DNA from: Paraprevotella sp.
GTDB lineage: Bacteria > Bacteroidota > Bacteroidia > Bacteroidales > Bacteroidaceae
Assembly (NCBI GenBank): GCA_017937925.1
Contig: JAGBCQ010000020.1
Coordinates: forward strand, 1 to 64,000
DNA: 64,000 bases
Reading direction: 5' to 3'
A program made the translations under genes and the position numbers. Below, piece by piece: positions 24,927 through 33,068 of this stretch. The notes under the pieces were generated by a model. It saw only the letters and a program-made list of their open reading frames with translations, was not told the origin of the DNA and ran no database searches. Positions within the stretch are counted from its first letter, which is position 1. Every line of letters starts with the position of its first letter.

Positions 24927-25840
24927 TTAATATTGTTAATGTCGTAAGGCGTTTCTTGATAAACGTAATAATTCAACCAATTAGAGAACAAGAGATTGCC
25001 ATGAGCCCTCCAGGTTACGAGCGGTCCCTCATTGGGATTATCATTCTTATAATAATTGATTGGCATCTCTATCGGCAAGCCTTTATCAAGGTCGCGACGG
25101 TATTCGGTATCAAGTGTATTCGGCGAATATTCGGCATGCCCGGTTACATAAATCTCGCGCCCACCTCGTGCCATTACCATGCTCACACCTGATTGAGGAG
25201 ATTCCGCAATCAGCGTCAAATCTGAATTGGCTAAGATATCCTCCCGCCGTATTTCCGTATGGCGACTGTGTGGCATAAAGAACACATCATCAAAGCCCCT
25301 AAAGATAGGAAGTTTCGCATCTAATGGATACTGTTTAAAGATGCCGAACATCTTCTTATCTAATTTATACTTAGGCACACCGAAATGATAATATAAACCG
25401 GCTTGTGCTGCCCAACAGATATACAAGGTTGAAGTAACATGTGTACGAGCCCAATCAAAAATTTCCGTGATTTCGTTCCAATAAGTTACTTCATTGTACT
25501 CAAGATGCTCTACAGGAGCACCTGTTATTATCATGCCATCGAATTTCTCATGCTTCATTACCTCAAAGTCCCGATAGAATGCTTTCATGTGTTCAATGGG
25601 AGTATTCTTTGAAGTATGTCCTTTAACCTTCATGAAAGAAATTTCCAACTGCAATGGTGTATTCGACAACAAACGTATCAAATCGGTCTCAGTAGTAACC
25701 TTTAGAGGCATCAAATTCAATATTGCAATACGCAACGGACGAATGTCTTGAGTAGAAGCTCTCGAACTGTCAATAACGAATATGTTTTCTTCTTTTAACA
25801 AGTCGATAGCAGGAAGTTGGTCTGGTAAATTTAATGGCAT
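24923..25840 (-). CDS. metA: Homoserine O-acyltransferase (MetA family), probably acetyl-CoA specific
   Basis: 305 residues, the family norm. The catalytic cysteine is C142 in LYICWAAQAGLY, and FMPHSRHTEI and VTGHAEYS supply other active-site residues. The specificity position is E111 (TGAPVEHLEY). In MetA enzymes a glutamate here goes with acetyl-CoA use and a glycine with succinyl-CoA use, so O-acetylhomoserine is the predicted product. First step from homoserine to methionine, branching from the thrA product. Overlaps the downstream U32 gene by four bases. Confidence 0.95.
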   Translation of the reverse strand: MPLNLPDQLPAIDLLKEENIFVIDSSRASTQDIRPLRIAILNLMPLKVTTETDLIRLLSNTPLQLEISFMKVKGHTSKNTPIEHMKAFYRDFEVMKHEKFDGMIITGAPVEHLEYNEVTYWNEITEIFDWARTHVTSTLYICWAAQAGLYYHFGVPKYKLDKKMFGIFKQYPLDAKLPIFRGFDDVFFMPHSRHTEIRREDILANSDLTLIAESPQSGVSMVMARGGREIYVTGHAEYSPNTLDTEYRRDLDKGLPIEMPINYYKNDNPNEGPLVTWRAHGNLLFSNWLNYYVYQETPYDINNIK

Positions 25841-25884
25841 ATCGGATTTATTTTCTTTATTTCACGGTGTTATAATGTTTGAGA

Positions 25885-25912
25885 CACATGACACCCTCAA
25901 GAATGTCATGTG
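25885..25912 (-). other. Hairpin between the M13 peptidase gene and metA
   Basis: A perfect 9-bp stem (CACATGACA at 25885-25893 with TGTCATGTG at 25904-25912) with a 10-base loop. No T run follows it on the minus strand, so it is either a weak terminator for the peptidase gene or a leader element of metA. Confidence 0.4.
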
Positions 25913-25929
25913 CCCGTTTTATTTTGCTG

Positions 25930-27960
25930 TTACCAAATAGTAACTCTTTGCTCCTTCGGTATAAACATGGAATCTTGCTCTGTAACACCAAAAGCATCAT
26001 ACCAAGCATCCACATGAGGAAGCGCTCCATTCACTCTCCAACGTCCTAGAGAATGAGGATCGACTTTTGTCAAACGACGCATTTCCTCCTCACGAATATT
26101 AGAAGCCCATAGGTTAGCATAAGCCAAGAAGAATCGTTGCTCCGGTGTGAAACCATCTTTTGTTTCTAACGGATTCTCCTTCATGGCATTTTGCAAAGCA
26201 CAATAGGCAACTTTCAAACCACCATGATCAGCTAAGTTCTCGCCTAATGTCAACGAACCATTTGCTTTTAAGTCAGGCAGTACGTTGATATTATCGAAAA
26301 ACTCTTTCATCACTTTGGCACGCTCGTCAAAGCGCTCTGAATCACCGGGTGCCCACCAATCTGTTAAGTTTCCATTTTTATCAAACTGACGTCCTTTGTC
26401 ATCAAACCCATGTGTCATCTCATGACCTATCACGACACCGATTGCACCAAAGTTGCAAGCATCGTCCGCCTCCATATTGAAGAACGGTGGTTGAAGAATG
26501 CCGGCCGGGAAACAAATTTCGTTGGTGGTAGGATTGTAATATGCATTCACTGTTTGAGGAGTCATAAACCACTCTTCACGATCTACCGGTTTGTTCAACT
26601 TCGTCTCAACCATGTGCTTTAGGTCAAACTCATTGCTTCTTACAAGATTTGCCCAGAAACTATCGTCCGTAATAGTCAGCCCGGAATAATCGCGCCATTT
26701 GTCGGGATAACCGATTTTGACATAGAACGCAGACAACTTGTCAAGAGCCACCTTCTTTGTCTCTTCGCTCATCCAATCCTGTTCTTGAATACGTTCAGCC
26801 AAAGCGTCTTGAAGATGCTTTACCAAATTTATCATACGTTCTTTTGCTTCTGCCGGAAAGTACTTCTCCACATAAATACGACCAACACCTTCTCCTAACA
26901 CTCCCTCTACAGTAGCTACCGAACGTTTCCAACGTGGACGGTCTTGTTGCTTACCACTTAATATGCGACCATAGAATTCAAAGTTACGAGCACGGAATTC
27001 ATCGCTCAGATAAGATGATGCTAGATTGATTAAAGTCCACTGCATATATGCTTTCTGTTCCTCAACTGAAACTTCTGCCAATATATTCTCTACTTCATGA
27101 ATGGCCTCCGGCTGACCTATACTCACCTCTTTGGCAGCAGTAAGTCCTATGCCGTTAAACAAAGTGTCCCAATCTATTCCACTGAAATCTTTTTTCAAGT
27201 CTTCAACGCTCATCTTATGATAATTAGACTCCGGATCTCTTAATTCCGTTGCCGACCTTGAGCTTTGCGCTATACGTGTTTCTATTTCCAAAACTGCCTT
27301 CGCTTTGTCTGCCGCAACGTCTTCCGGATAACCACACATTTTAAATAAGTCTGTCATGTAAAGGTTAAATCCATCACGGATTGCCATTGTCGCTGAATCT
27401 GTTTCAATATAATAACCTTTCTCACCGAGACTCAACCCGCCTTGATTAAACTCCAAAAGGTTTTGCTTACTGTCTTTGATATCTGCTCCGATATAAAAGC
27501 TGAAATAGCCACGTACACCTTTTTTCATCAAATTCACCATCATGGGGAACACATCGCCCCTTGCACTGATGGCTTCTATCATTTCCAAATCGGCTCGTAT
27601 GGGTTCAAATCCTTCTTTGTTCAACTTGACACTATCCATTACCATATTGTACAAGTCACCTATCTTCTGTTCCAACGAACCTACTGCATGCTTTTCACTC
27701 GCAACTGTTTCTATCAACTCACGCAATTGCTTGTTGTTATTCTCGTAGAGTACTTCAAAACTACCATAACGGCTGTACTCTGCCGGTATTGGATGAGTTG
27801 CTCTCCAACCACCGGTAGCAAACTGATAGAAATCATTTCCGGCAGAAACCGTCTGATCTAAATTCGCTAAATCTATTCCTGTTCCAACAGTCTGTTGCTT
27901 GCATGACACCAAAGTCATTGAAGCCAAAGGAACTGATAATAATAAATGTTTAAATTTCAT
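25930..27960 (-). CDS. M13 family zinc metallopeptidase, lipoprotein
   Basis: 676 residues, typical of neprilysin-like PepO enzymes. A lipobox (LVSCKQQ) at about residue 20 predicts a lipid-anchored, periplasmic or surface protein. Zinc site: GHEMTHGFDDKGRQFD with the HExxH motif, and ENLADHGGLKVAY with the third ligand glutamate; NAYYNPTTNEICFPAG, and near the end VDPHSLGRWRVNGALPHVDAWYDAFGV, are the usual family blocks. It probably degrades oligopeptides. It follows the ABC-F gene by 27 bases. Confidence 0.93.
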   Translation of the reverse strand: MKFKHLLLSVPLASMTLVSCKQQTVGTGIDLANLDQTVSAGNDFYQFATGGWRATHPIPAEYSRYGSFEVLYENNNKQLRELIETVASEKHAVGSLEQKIGDLYNMVMDSVKLNKEGFEPIRADLEMIEAISARGDVFPMMVNLMKKGVRGYFSFYIGADIKDSKQNLLEFNQGGLSLGEKGYYIETDSATMAIRDGFNLYMTDLFKMCGYPEDVAADKAKAVLEIETRIAQSSRSATELRDPESNYHKMSVEDLKKDFSGIDWDTLFNGIGLTAAKEVSIGQPEAIHEVENILAEVSVEEQKAYMQWTLINLASSYLSDEFRARNFEFYGRILSGKQQDRPRWKRSVATVEGVLGEGVGRIYVEKYFPAEAKERMINLVKHLQDALAERIQEQDWMSEETKKVALDKLSAFYVKIGYPDKWRDYSGLTITDDSFWANLVRSNEFDLKHMVETKLNKPVDREEWFMTPQTVNAYYNPTTNEICFPAGILQPPFFNMEADDACNFGAIGVVIGHEMTHGFDDKGRQFDKNGNLTDWWAPGDSERFDERAKVMKEFFDNINVLPDLKANGSLTLGENLADHGGLKVAYCALQNAMKENPLETKDGFTPEQRFFLAYANLWASNIREEEMRRLTKVDPHSLGRWRVNGALPHVDAWYDAFGVTEQDSMFIPKEQRVTIW

Positions 27961-27987
27961 ATCTTAATATTTTAAATGATTATATAC

Positions 27988-29940
27988 TTATATTTGCGTA
28001 TTCTGTTCTTCTTCCAATGCCATGAGATGTTCCTCCCATTCCTGTTCAACGGTTGACAATTGCTTCTTCAACGAAGTATGGCGTTCGTACAAAGTCATAT
28101 CCGCCGCGCCTTCCGGTGTTGCCATTTGCGTTTCCAGGATTTTGACAGCCGCTTCTAACTCTCCGATTTGCGCCTCACACTGTTCCACTGCCTTCTCCAA
28201 CTTACGAAGTTTCTTTTGTCGCTCTTTTTGTTGTTCGTAAGTCAATCTGTTTTGACTAACCGTCCGTTCGGTTTGCACCTCTCCGCTTAAAGACAAGGAC
28301 GTCGATGTCCCTTTTTGTAATTCTTGCAATGAATCTATTTTCTTCTTCTGCAAGAAATCATAAATACCACCTAAGTGTTCCTTAACCTGACCGCCTCCAA
28401 ATTCATAGACCTTCGTTACAAGACCGTCAAGAAACTCTCTATCGTGACTCACCACAACAACCGTACCATCGAAATCCTTGATAGCTTCTTTCAATACATC
28501 CTTTGAACGCATATCCAAATGATTGGTCGGTTCGTCTAATATCAAGAAGTTAACGGGTTCCAACAATAGTTTTATCATTGCCAACCTACTGCGTTCGCCA
28601 CCGGACAACACTTTTACCTTCTTATCCGAAGCCTCACCACCAAACATAAAGGCACCAAGTATGTCACGAATTTTTAGTCGTACATCGCCTTTCGCCACAT
28701 AATCAATCGTTTCAAATACTGTCAAATCCTCATTCAATAGTTGTGCTTGATTCTGAGCGAAATAACCAATTTGTACATTATGTCCTAGTTTCAGTCCTCC
28801 CTCAAACGGTATTTCATTCATGATACACTTTACAAGAGTAGATTTCCCTTCTCCGTTCTTACCTACAAAAGCCACCTTCTCGCCACGTTTAATCGTAAAC
28901 GTCACATCTTTAAATACGGTATGCTCGCCGTAATCTTTTCTAAGTGCGTCACATATTAAAGGAAAGTCACCACTGCGCAGTGAGGGCGGGAATTTCAAGC
29001 GCAAGAACGAGTTATCTACTTCGTCAACCTCTATAGGGACTATCTTTTCCAACTGTTTGATACGACTTTGTACTTGAACTGCTTTTGTCGGCTTATAACG
29101 GAAACGCTCAATAAAATCTTTTATGTCAGCTATTTCTTTTTGTTGATTCTCATAGGCACGCAACTGCTGTTCTCGGCGTTCCGCTCTCAGACGAACATAA
29201 TCATCGTACTTTACTTTATAATCGAACACTCGACCACATGATATTTCAAGCGTTCTGTTGGTTACATTATTGATAAATGCTCTATCGTGACTCACCAAAA
29301 CTACTGCATTAGCCTTGGTTGCCAAAAAATTCTCTAACCATTGAATACTTTCTATATCCAAATGATTGGTCGGTTCGTCAAGAAGAAGCACTTCAGGACA
29401 GCGCAATAACAACTTTGCCAACTCTATTCGCATACGCCATCCGCCACTGAATTCACTTGTAGGGCGATTGAAGTCCGAACGAGAGAAGCCCAAGCCTTGC
29501 AATGTCCGCTCCATCTCAGCCTGATAATTCATTCCCCCCATCATTTGGAAACGTTCGGTTTCATGGGTGAATTTTTCCACAAGTTTCATATATTCATCGC
29601 TTTCATAGTCGGTGCGCTCTGCCAATTCATTGTTCATGCGTTGCAATCGTTCTTGCATCTCTCCTATGTGCGAAAATGCCTGCTCTGTTTCCTCTATCAC
29701 AGTGCGTTCATCGCTCAACACCATCACTTGTGGCAAATAGCCGATGGTCATATCATTCGAAACAGACACCGTCCCGGAAGTGGGTTGTTGTATGCCTGCT
29801 ATTATTTTTAACATCGTTGACTTGCCGGCACCATTCTTTCCGACCAAAGCAATTCTGTCCTTATCGTTTATGACGTAAGAGACATCGTGGAACAACGGTG
29901 TCGCTGCAAATTCTACTTTTAAATTTTCTACTGAAATCAA
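27988..29940 (-). CDS. ABC-F family ATPase
   Basis: 650 residues with two ABC cassettes and no membrane domain. First cassette: GKNGAGKST, FSGGWRMRIELAKLLL, LLLDEPTNHLD. Second: GKNGEGKST, LSGGERSRLAMIKLLL, LILDEPTNHLD. The two are joined by an arginine- and lysine-rich linker (about residues 240-310) and followed by a C-terminal coiled coil (about residues 540-650). Such soluble proteins act on the ribosome; the architecture is closest to the Uup/YheS-like translation factors. Resistance function cannot be told from sequence. Seven bases or fewer separate it from the BNR gene upstream. Confidence 0.92.
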   Translation of the reverse strand: MISVENLKVEFAATPLFHDVSYVINDKDRIALVGKNGAGKSTMLKIIAGIQQPTSGTVSVSNDMTIGYLPQVMVLSDERTVIEETEQAFSHIGEMQERLQRMNNELAERTDYESDEYMKLVEKFTHETERFQMMGGMNYQAEMERTLQGLGFSRSDFNRPTSEFSGGWRMRIELAKLLLRCPEVLLLDEPTNHLDIESIQWLENFLATKANAVVLVSHDRAFINNVTNRTLEISCGRVFDYKVKYDDYVRLRAERREQQLRAYENQQKEIADIKDFIERFRYKPTKAVQVQSRIKQLEKIVPIEVDEVDNSFLRLKFPPSLRSGDFPLICDALRKDYGEHTVFKDVTFTIKRGEKVAFVGKNGEGKSTLVKCIMNEIPFEGGLKLGHNVQIGYFAQNQAQLLNEDLTVFETIDYVAKGDVRLKIRDILGAFMFGGEASDKKVKVLSGGERSRLAMIKLLLEPVNFLILDEPTNHLDMRSKDVLKEAIKDFDGTVVVVSHDREFLDGLVTKVYEFGGGQVKEHLGGIYDFLQKKKIDSLQELQKGTSTSLSLSGEVQTERTVSQNRLTYEQQKERQKKLRKLEKAVEQCEAQIGELEAAVKILETQMATPEGAADMTLYERHTSLKKQLSTVEQEWEEHLMALEEEQNTQI

Positions 29941-29946
29941 AGCGTT

Positions 29947-31815
29947 TTATTTATCCTTTGTCAATGTATATTTCTCTACCTCACCGTTGAAAGCGCCGAG
30001 TTTAAGCCCCTTCAAACCACAAACTCCTTCTGCCACCATATCAACGAGACCATTTACATAAACCGTCATTTTATGATTTGAATAAGACAATTTCAAATTC
30101 ACTCGTTCATAAGGTTGTACAGGATACCATTGGCCATTGGTCCCCCTTCCATAATGTTTCCAAGAGTCCGCTGTTCCCCATATATTACAACTTTTCACCG
30201 TTTCTTTTCCAACTTTTAAAAGGGGTTTAAACGTTGTTGAATCAATGCTTAAAGACCAATTATCGCCTGAACAAATCATACCGTCGGCTTTGGCTTGACG
30301 CACGTCTAAATCCAATGTCAAAGTAAAATCAATGTCGTAAGATGCCTTAGGAACTTTTACTTTTAATGTCTTACCTTGTTTTACTACATTTTTGTCATCT
30401 GCTGTGCCGGTTGCAATGACTTCGGCCACAGCATTACATTTCTGAGATTCCCAATCGAAATGACCATGTATAGATGTCGGATAACCCGGTCGTGCAGCGC
30501 TGAGAATCCAATCGTAATAATTACCATGCATCCATGCCACACGCAACGGAGAAGTCTCCGATTGTTCCAAAACATAGGGACGCACATTGTTTTTACGCGA
30601 GTTCCTCGTTATTTGTTCCGCCTCCACAACTCCCGACGAAATATTAACAGTATATTTCACGATTTCGTATGTTCGCCCAAATGCGCCGACGACAGGCACG
30701 GAACAATAGATTTCATTAGCGCATACCGGGTCAATAGCCATACCTCCGCTATAACAATGTTCTATATCCGGCGACTGATGGAAATGTCCTCCGGCGTGAG
30801 CCAAAAATATCTTTTCCCACTTTGCTCCGGTCCAATAAGCATAATAATAATCGTGCGTTTTCTTGTCGCCACTTATTCTGACCATCGCTATTACGGGATG
30901 TCCCTCATCGTTTTTGGTTACTTGCCAAACCCAATCGCGCCAACCGGGCGTATTATCGACCACTGCCACCGGATTCTGTACGGCATAATCCTCTTTGCGT
31001 GTCACTCTGAGCGGTCCTTCTGATATTGTAGAGAGCACTCGTCCCTGAACATCCTGCAACTGCAATGTGTTAATGTTCACCTCATTATAATACAACCAAT
31101 TGGGGTTCTCATTGTCCGGGTGTCCGGTTGTATAGGTCAACATAATACGGTCCTTGCCATTGGAACAATATTTGGCATAAGGTCGCGCTCCCGTTGACTG
31201 CACCATCTGATAGGGTCCCCAATCCATACGCACATCACCATTGACATCGGGCATGGTCAACCTTGCGATTGTCGGGTGCCACTTGATGCCTCTCCAACAA
31301 AGGTAGATATGTTCCGGATCGTCCGACAAGATAAAAGGCGATGGATAAGTGGTATTATCTTTCGTCATGATTTTCTTTTCTTCGCCCAATGTCGTAATAT
31401 CGCCGGGTTTCTGCGAAACGCGATAATAGAAACAAGGTTCGTCGGTATGTCGCGAGTAGAATATCATAACACGCTCATCAGGAAGTACGAGAAAGGTCGG
31501 ATTATTATGGTCGTCCGGTTGGAAATAAGAACGCACCAACACCTCCGTCTGACTATTAGTGTTGAAATCGTACTGCATTGCCTTGATAGCACCATGCACA
31601 TCTATATACCCCACATAACTGCGGTTGATACTTCCATCCTCGCTTTCGTAATGCACTGCACGAGGGTCGGCGAACCAACACCAAGCGCCTTCCGCTGCTA
31701 TCTGCTGCCCTTCGTAGATGGTGCGTTTCTCCAATGGCAATTTATACTGAGCCACCACGTTCAACACTCCTATCATGACTAATAGGAATGATATTGTAAT
31801 CTTCAACTTACTCAT
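29947..31815 (-). CDS. Secreted BNR-type propeller protein with C-terminal lectin-like domain
   Basis: 622 residues. Signal peptide of about 22 residues, then a large domain (about 35-440) that looks like the BNR_4 type seven-bladed propeller: AAEGAWCWFADPRAVHYE, NNPTFLVLPDERVMIFYSRHT, YPSPFILSDDPEHIYLCWRG and HFHQSPDIEHCYSGGMAIDP. The last 170 residues (LDLDVRQAKADGMICSGDNWSLSIDS, KMTVYVNGLVDMVAEG) resemble a concanavalin-like fold. Some polysaccharide lyases (ulvan and related) have this propeller, so a role in glycan breakdown is plausible, but I cannot point to catalytic residues. No SusC/SusD genes are nearby. Six bases separate it from both operon neighbours. Confidence 0.7.
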   Translation of the reverse strand: MSKLKITISFLLVMIGVLNVVAQYKLPLEKRTIYEGQQIAAEGAWCWFADPRAVHYESEDGSINRSYVGYIDVHGAIKAMQYDFNTNSQTEVLVRSYFQPDDHNNPTFLVLPDERVMIFYSRHTDEPCFYYRVSQKPGDITTLGEEKKIMTKDNTTYPSPFILSDDPEHIYLCWRGIKWHPTIARLTMPDVNGDVRMDWGPYQMVQSTGARPYAKYCSNGKDRIMLTYTTGHPDNENPNWLYYNEVNINTLQLQDVQGRVLSTISEGPLRVTRKEDYAVQNPVAVVDNTPGWRDWVWQVTKNDEGHPVIAMVRISGDKKTHDYYYAYWTGAKWEKIFLAHAGGHFHQSPDIEHCYSGGMAIDPVCANEIYCSVPVVGAFGRTYEIVKYTVNISSGVVEAEQITRNSRKNNVRPYVLEQSETSPLRVAWMHGNYYDWILSAARPGYPTSIHGHFDWESQKCNAVAEVIATGTADDKNVVKQGKTLKVKVPKASYDIDFTLTLDLDVRQAKADGMICSGDNWSLSIDSTTFKPLLKVGKETVKSCNIWGTADSWKHYGRGTNGQWYPVQPYERVNLKLSYSNHKMTVYVNGLVDMVAEGVCGLKGLKLGAFNGEVEKYTLTKDK

Positions 31816-31821
31816 ACTTGC

Positions 31822-32700
31822 TTACTTGTTATACACAAAGGTAGTGTTACCAATATTATGCCCGTCGGCGAAAATCGCCACGCGATAGGTTCCTGCGCTC
31901 AAGAACTCACTGACATTCCAGTACACCGTAATCGGCGTTTGTTCTCCATTATATTCTATATCTTTCTTGATAGAATACTCCAACGTCGTGTTTTCATACT
32001 CAAAAGTACCGCCCGTTGTCAAAGGTTCGTTATTGGGCTTTAAGATTCTTACGTAAATACTTCTATTACCGGCTTGTGCCGTAATATTCCTTGAAATAAC
32101 GAAACTGATGACAAACTTCTTCACGTCCTTTATTTTCTTTGCCACACGGCCGCGCTTGGTTTCTCCCTTAACTGTAATAGAAGTGGCATCCAGCTGTGCG
32201 GCTATGGCCACCTGTTCGCTGAGGCTTTCCTTCTCTGTTGTAAGCGTACTGATGGTTTGAGTCGCTTCATTGAATTGCTCCTTGACCTGCTTATTCTCGT
32301 TCATCAAGCGCTCATTCATTCTATTCAACGAATCTATCTCATGCACATAACTTTTCAAAATATTGCGCAACGTCGCCAGTTCCTTCTTTAAACGCTGTAT
32401 TTCTATGGCATTGTTCGCCTTGACGTTTCTCAGTTCCTCCAACAACTGTTCCGTTCGTTGCTGCTCTTTGTCGAGTTGAGCAATGAGCGAATCGTTGTTG
32501 ATTTGCGTCTTCATCTCACTATATTGTTGGGCAAACTGAGCATACTCATTCTCCATTTCGCGTTTGTCCATTTCTGCCAATTTGAGCAGTTCCTCATGCT
32601 CAGCACTCTTTTGCTGGAACGAATATGCCATAAAACCAAAACCGACACACAAAAGCAAAATAACAGCCGAAGCGATAGTGATAATCTGTTTCTTCTCCAT
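31822..32700 (-). CDS. Membrane-anchored coiled-coil protein of unknown function
   Basis: 292 residues. One N-terminal transmembrane segment (about 7-26, IASAVILLLCVGFGFMAYSF), a long coiled coil (about 30-165, heptad-rich with many E, K, Q and L), then a 120-residue C-terminal domain of beta character (SITVKGETKRGRVAKKIKDVKKFVISFVISRNITAQAGNRSIYVRI, TYRVAIFADG). Topology suggests an inner-membrane anchor with the coil and domain in the periplasm. First gene of the run that continues with the BNR protein, ABC-F and M13 peptidase. I recognise no family. Confidence 0.75.
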   Translation of the reverse strand: MEKKQIITIASAVILLLCVGFGFMAYSFQQKSAEHEELLKLAEMDKREMENEYAQFAQQYSEMKTQINNDSLIAQLDKEQQRTEQLLEELRNVKANNAIEIQRLKKELATLRNILKSYVHEIDSLNRMNERLMNENKQVKEQFNEATQTISTLTTEKESLSEQVAIAAQLDATSITVKGETKRGRVAKKIKDVKKFVISFVISRNITAQAGNRSIYVRILKPNNEPLTTGGTFEYENTTLEYSIKKDIEYNGEQTPITVYWNVSEFLSAGTYRVAIFADGHNIGNTTFVYNK

Positions 32701-32761
32701 AAAAATATCGTTTGATAAGCGTTAAAAATTCACTTTTACACATTATAATATATAATGCCTA

Positions 32762-32769
32762 CAAAGATA
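32762..32769 (-). promoter_or_regulatory. Candidate -7 element for the gene run ending at 32700
   Basis: TATCTTTG on the minus strand, 62 bases before the ATG. No TTTG at standard spacing was found (closest is a TTTA 18 bases upstream), so only the -7 half is supported. Confidence 0.5.
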
Positions 32770-32868
32770 GTTCATTTCTCGCACCTCTAAAAATAATTCC
32801 CCACTTTTATAATCTATCGCACGTGTATTCTCACTCTTTCGTCAGTATAATTTTGTCGTGTAGCATTT

Positions 32869-32934
32869 GCTTCACGCGCGTGACACGGCCGTGTCACATG
32901 CGTGCATCCATCGTGTCACATGCGTGACACCGTC
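32869..32934. repeat. 22-bp-period tandem repeat, GTGTCAC family, locus D
   Basis: Three units begin at 32869, 32891 and 32913. The second and third share GTGTCACATGCGTG, and the third is a near-perfect palindrome (GTGTCAC, four bases, GTGACAC). An 18-bp perfect palindrome GTGACACGGCCGTGTCAC spans the junction of units one and two (32880-32897). The block is much richer in G and C than its surroundings and lies between two divergent genes. Confidence 0.85.
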
Positions 32935-33068
32935 GGGTAACGCCAACACCTTACGCTGAAACCATCAACAATGTACGAATAGAGGGAGAAAAAAACACGT
33001 AATAGACACCGAATTATCAGGGATGATTTCGTATTTTTGCGGTCAATAAAATATTTACGAATAAGTAT

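Larger units (their letters stand above)
32701..33068. other. Divergent intergenic region
   Basis: This 368-bp gap holds the -7 element for the leftward gene run (32762-32769), the 22-bp repeat cluster (32869-32934), and a TATTTTTG (33032-33039) that is the best -7 candidate for the rightward gene at 33069. No gene is visible. Confidence 0.6.

Noticed and set aside
29947-31815. Sialidase assignment for the BNR protein
   Set aside because: I could not find several Asp-box (SxDxGxTW) repeats or the sialidase arginine triad; the pattern is closer to BNR_4 proteins.
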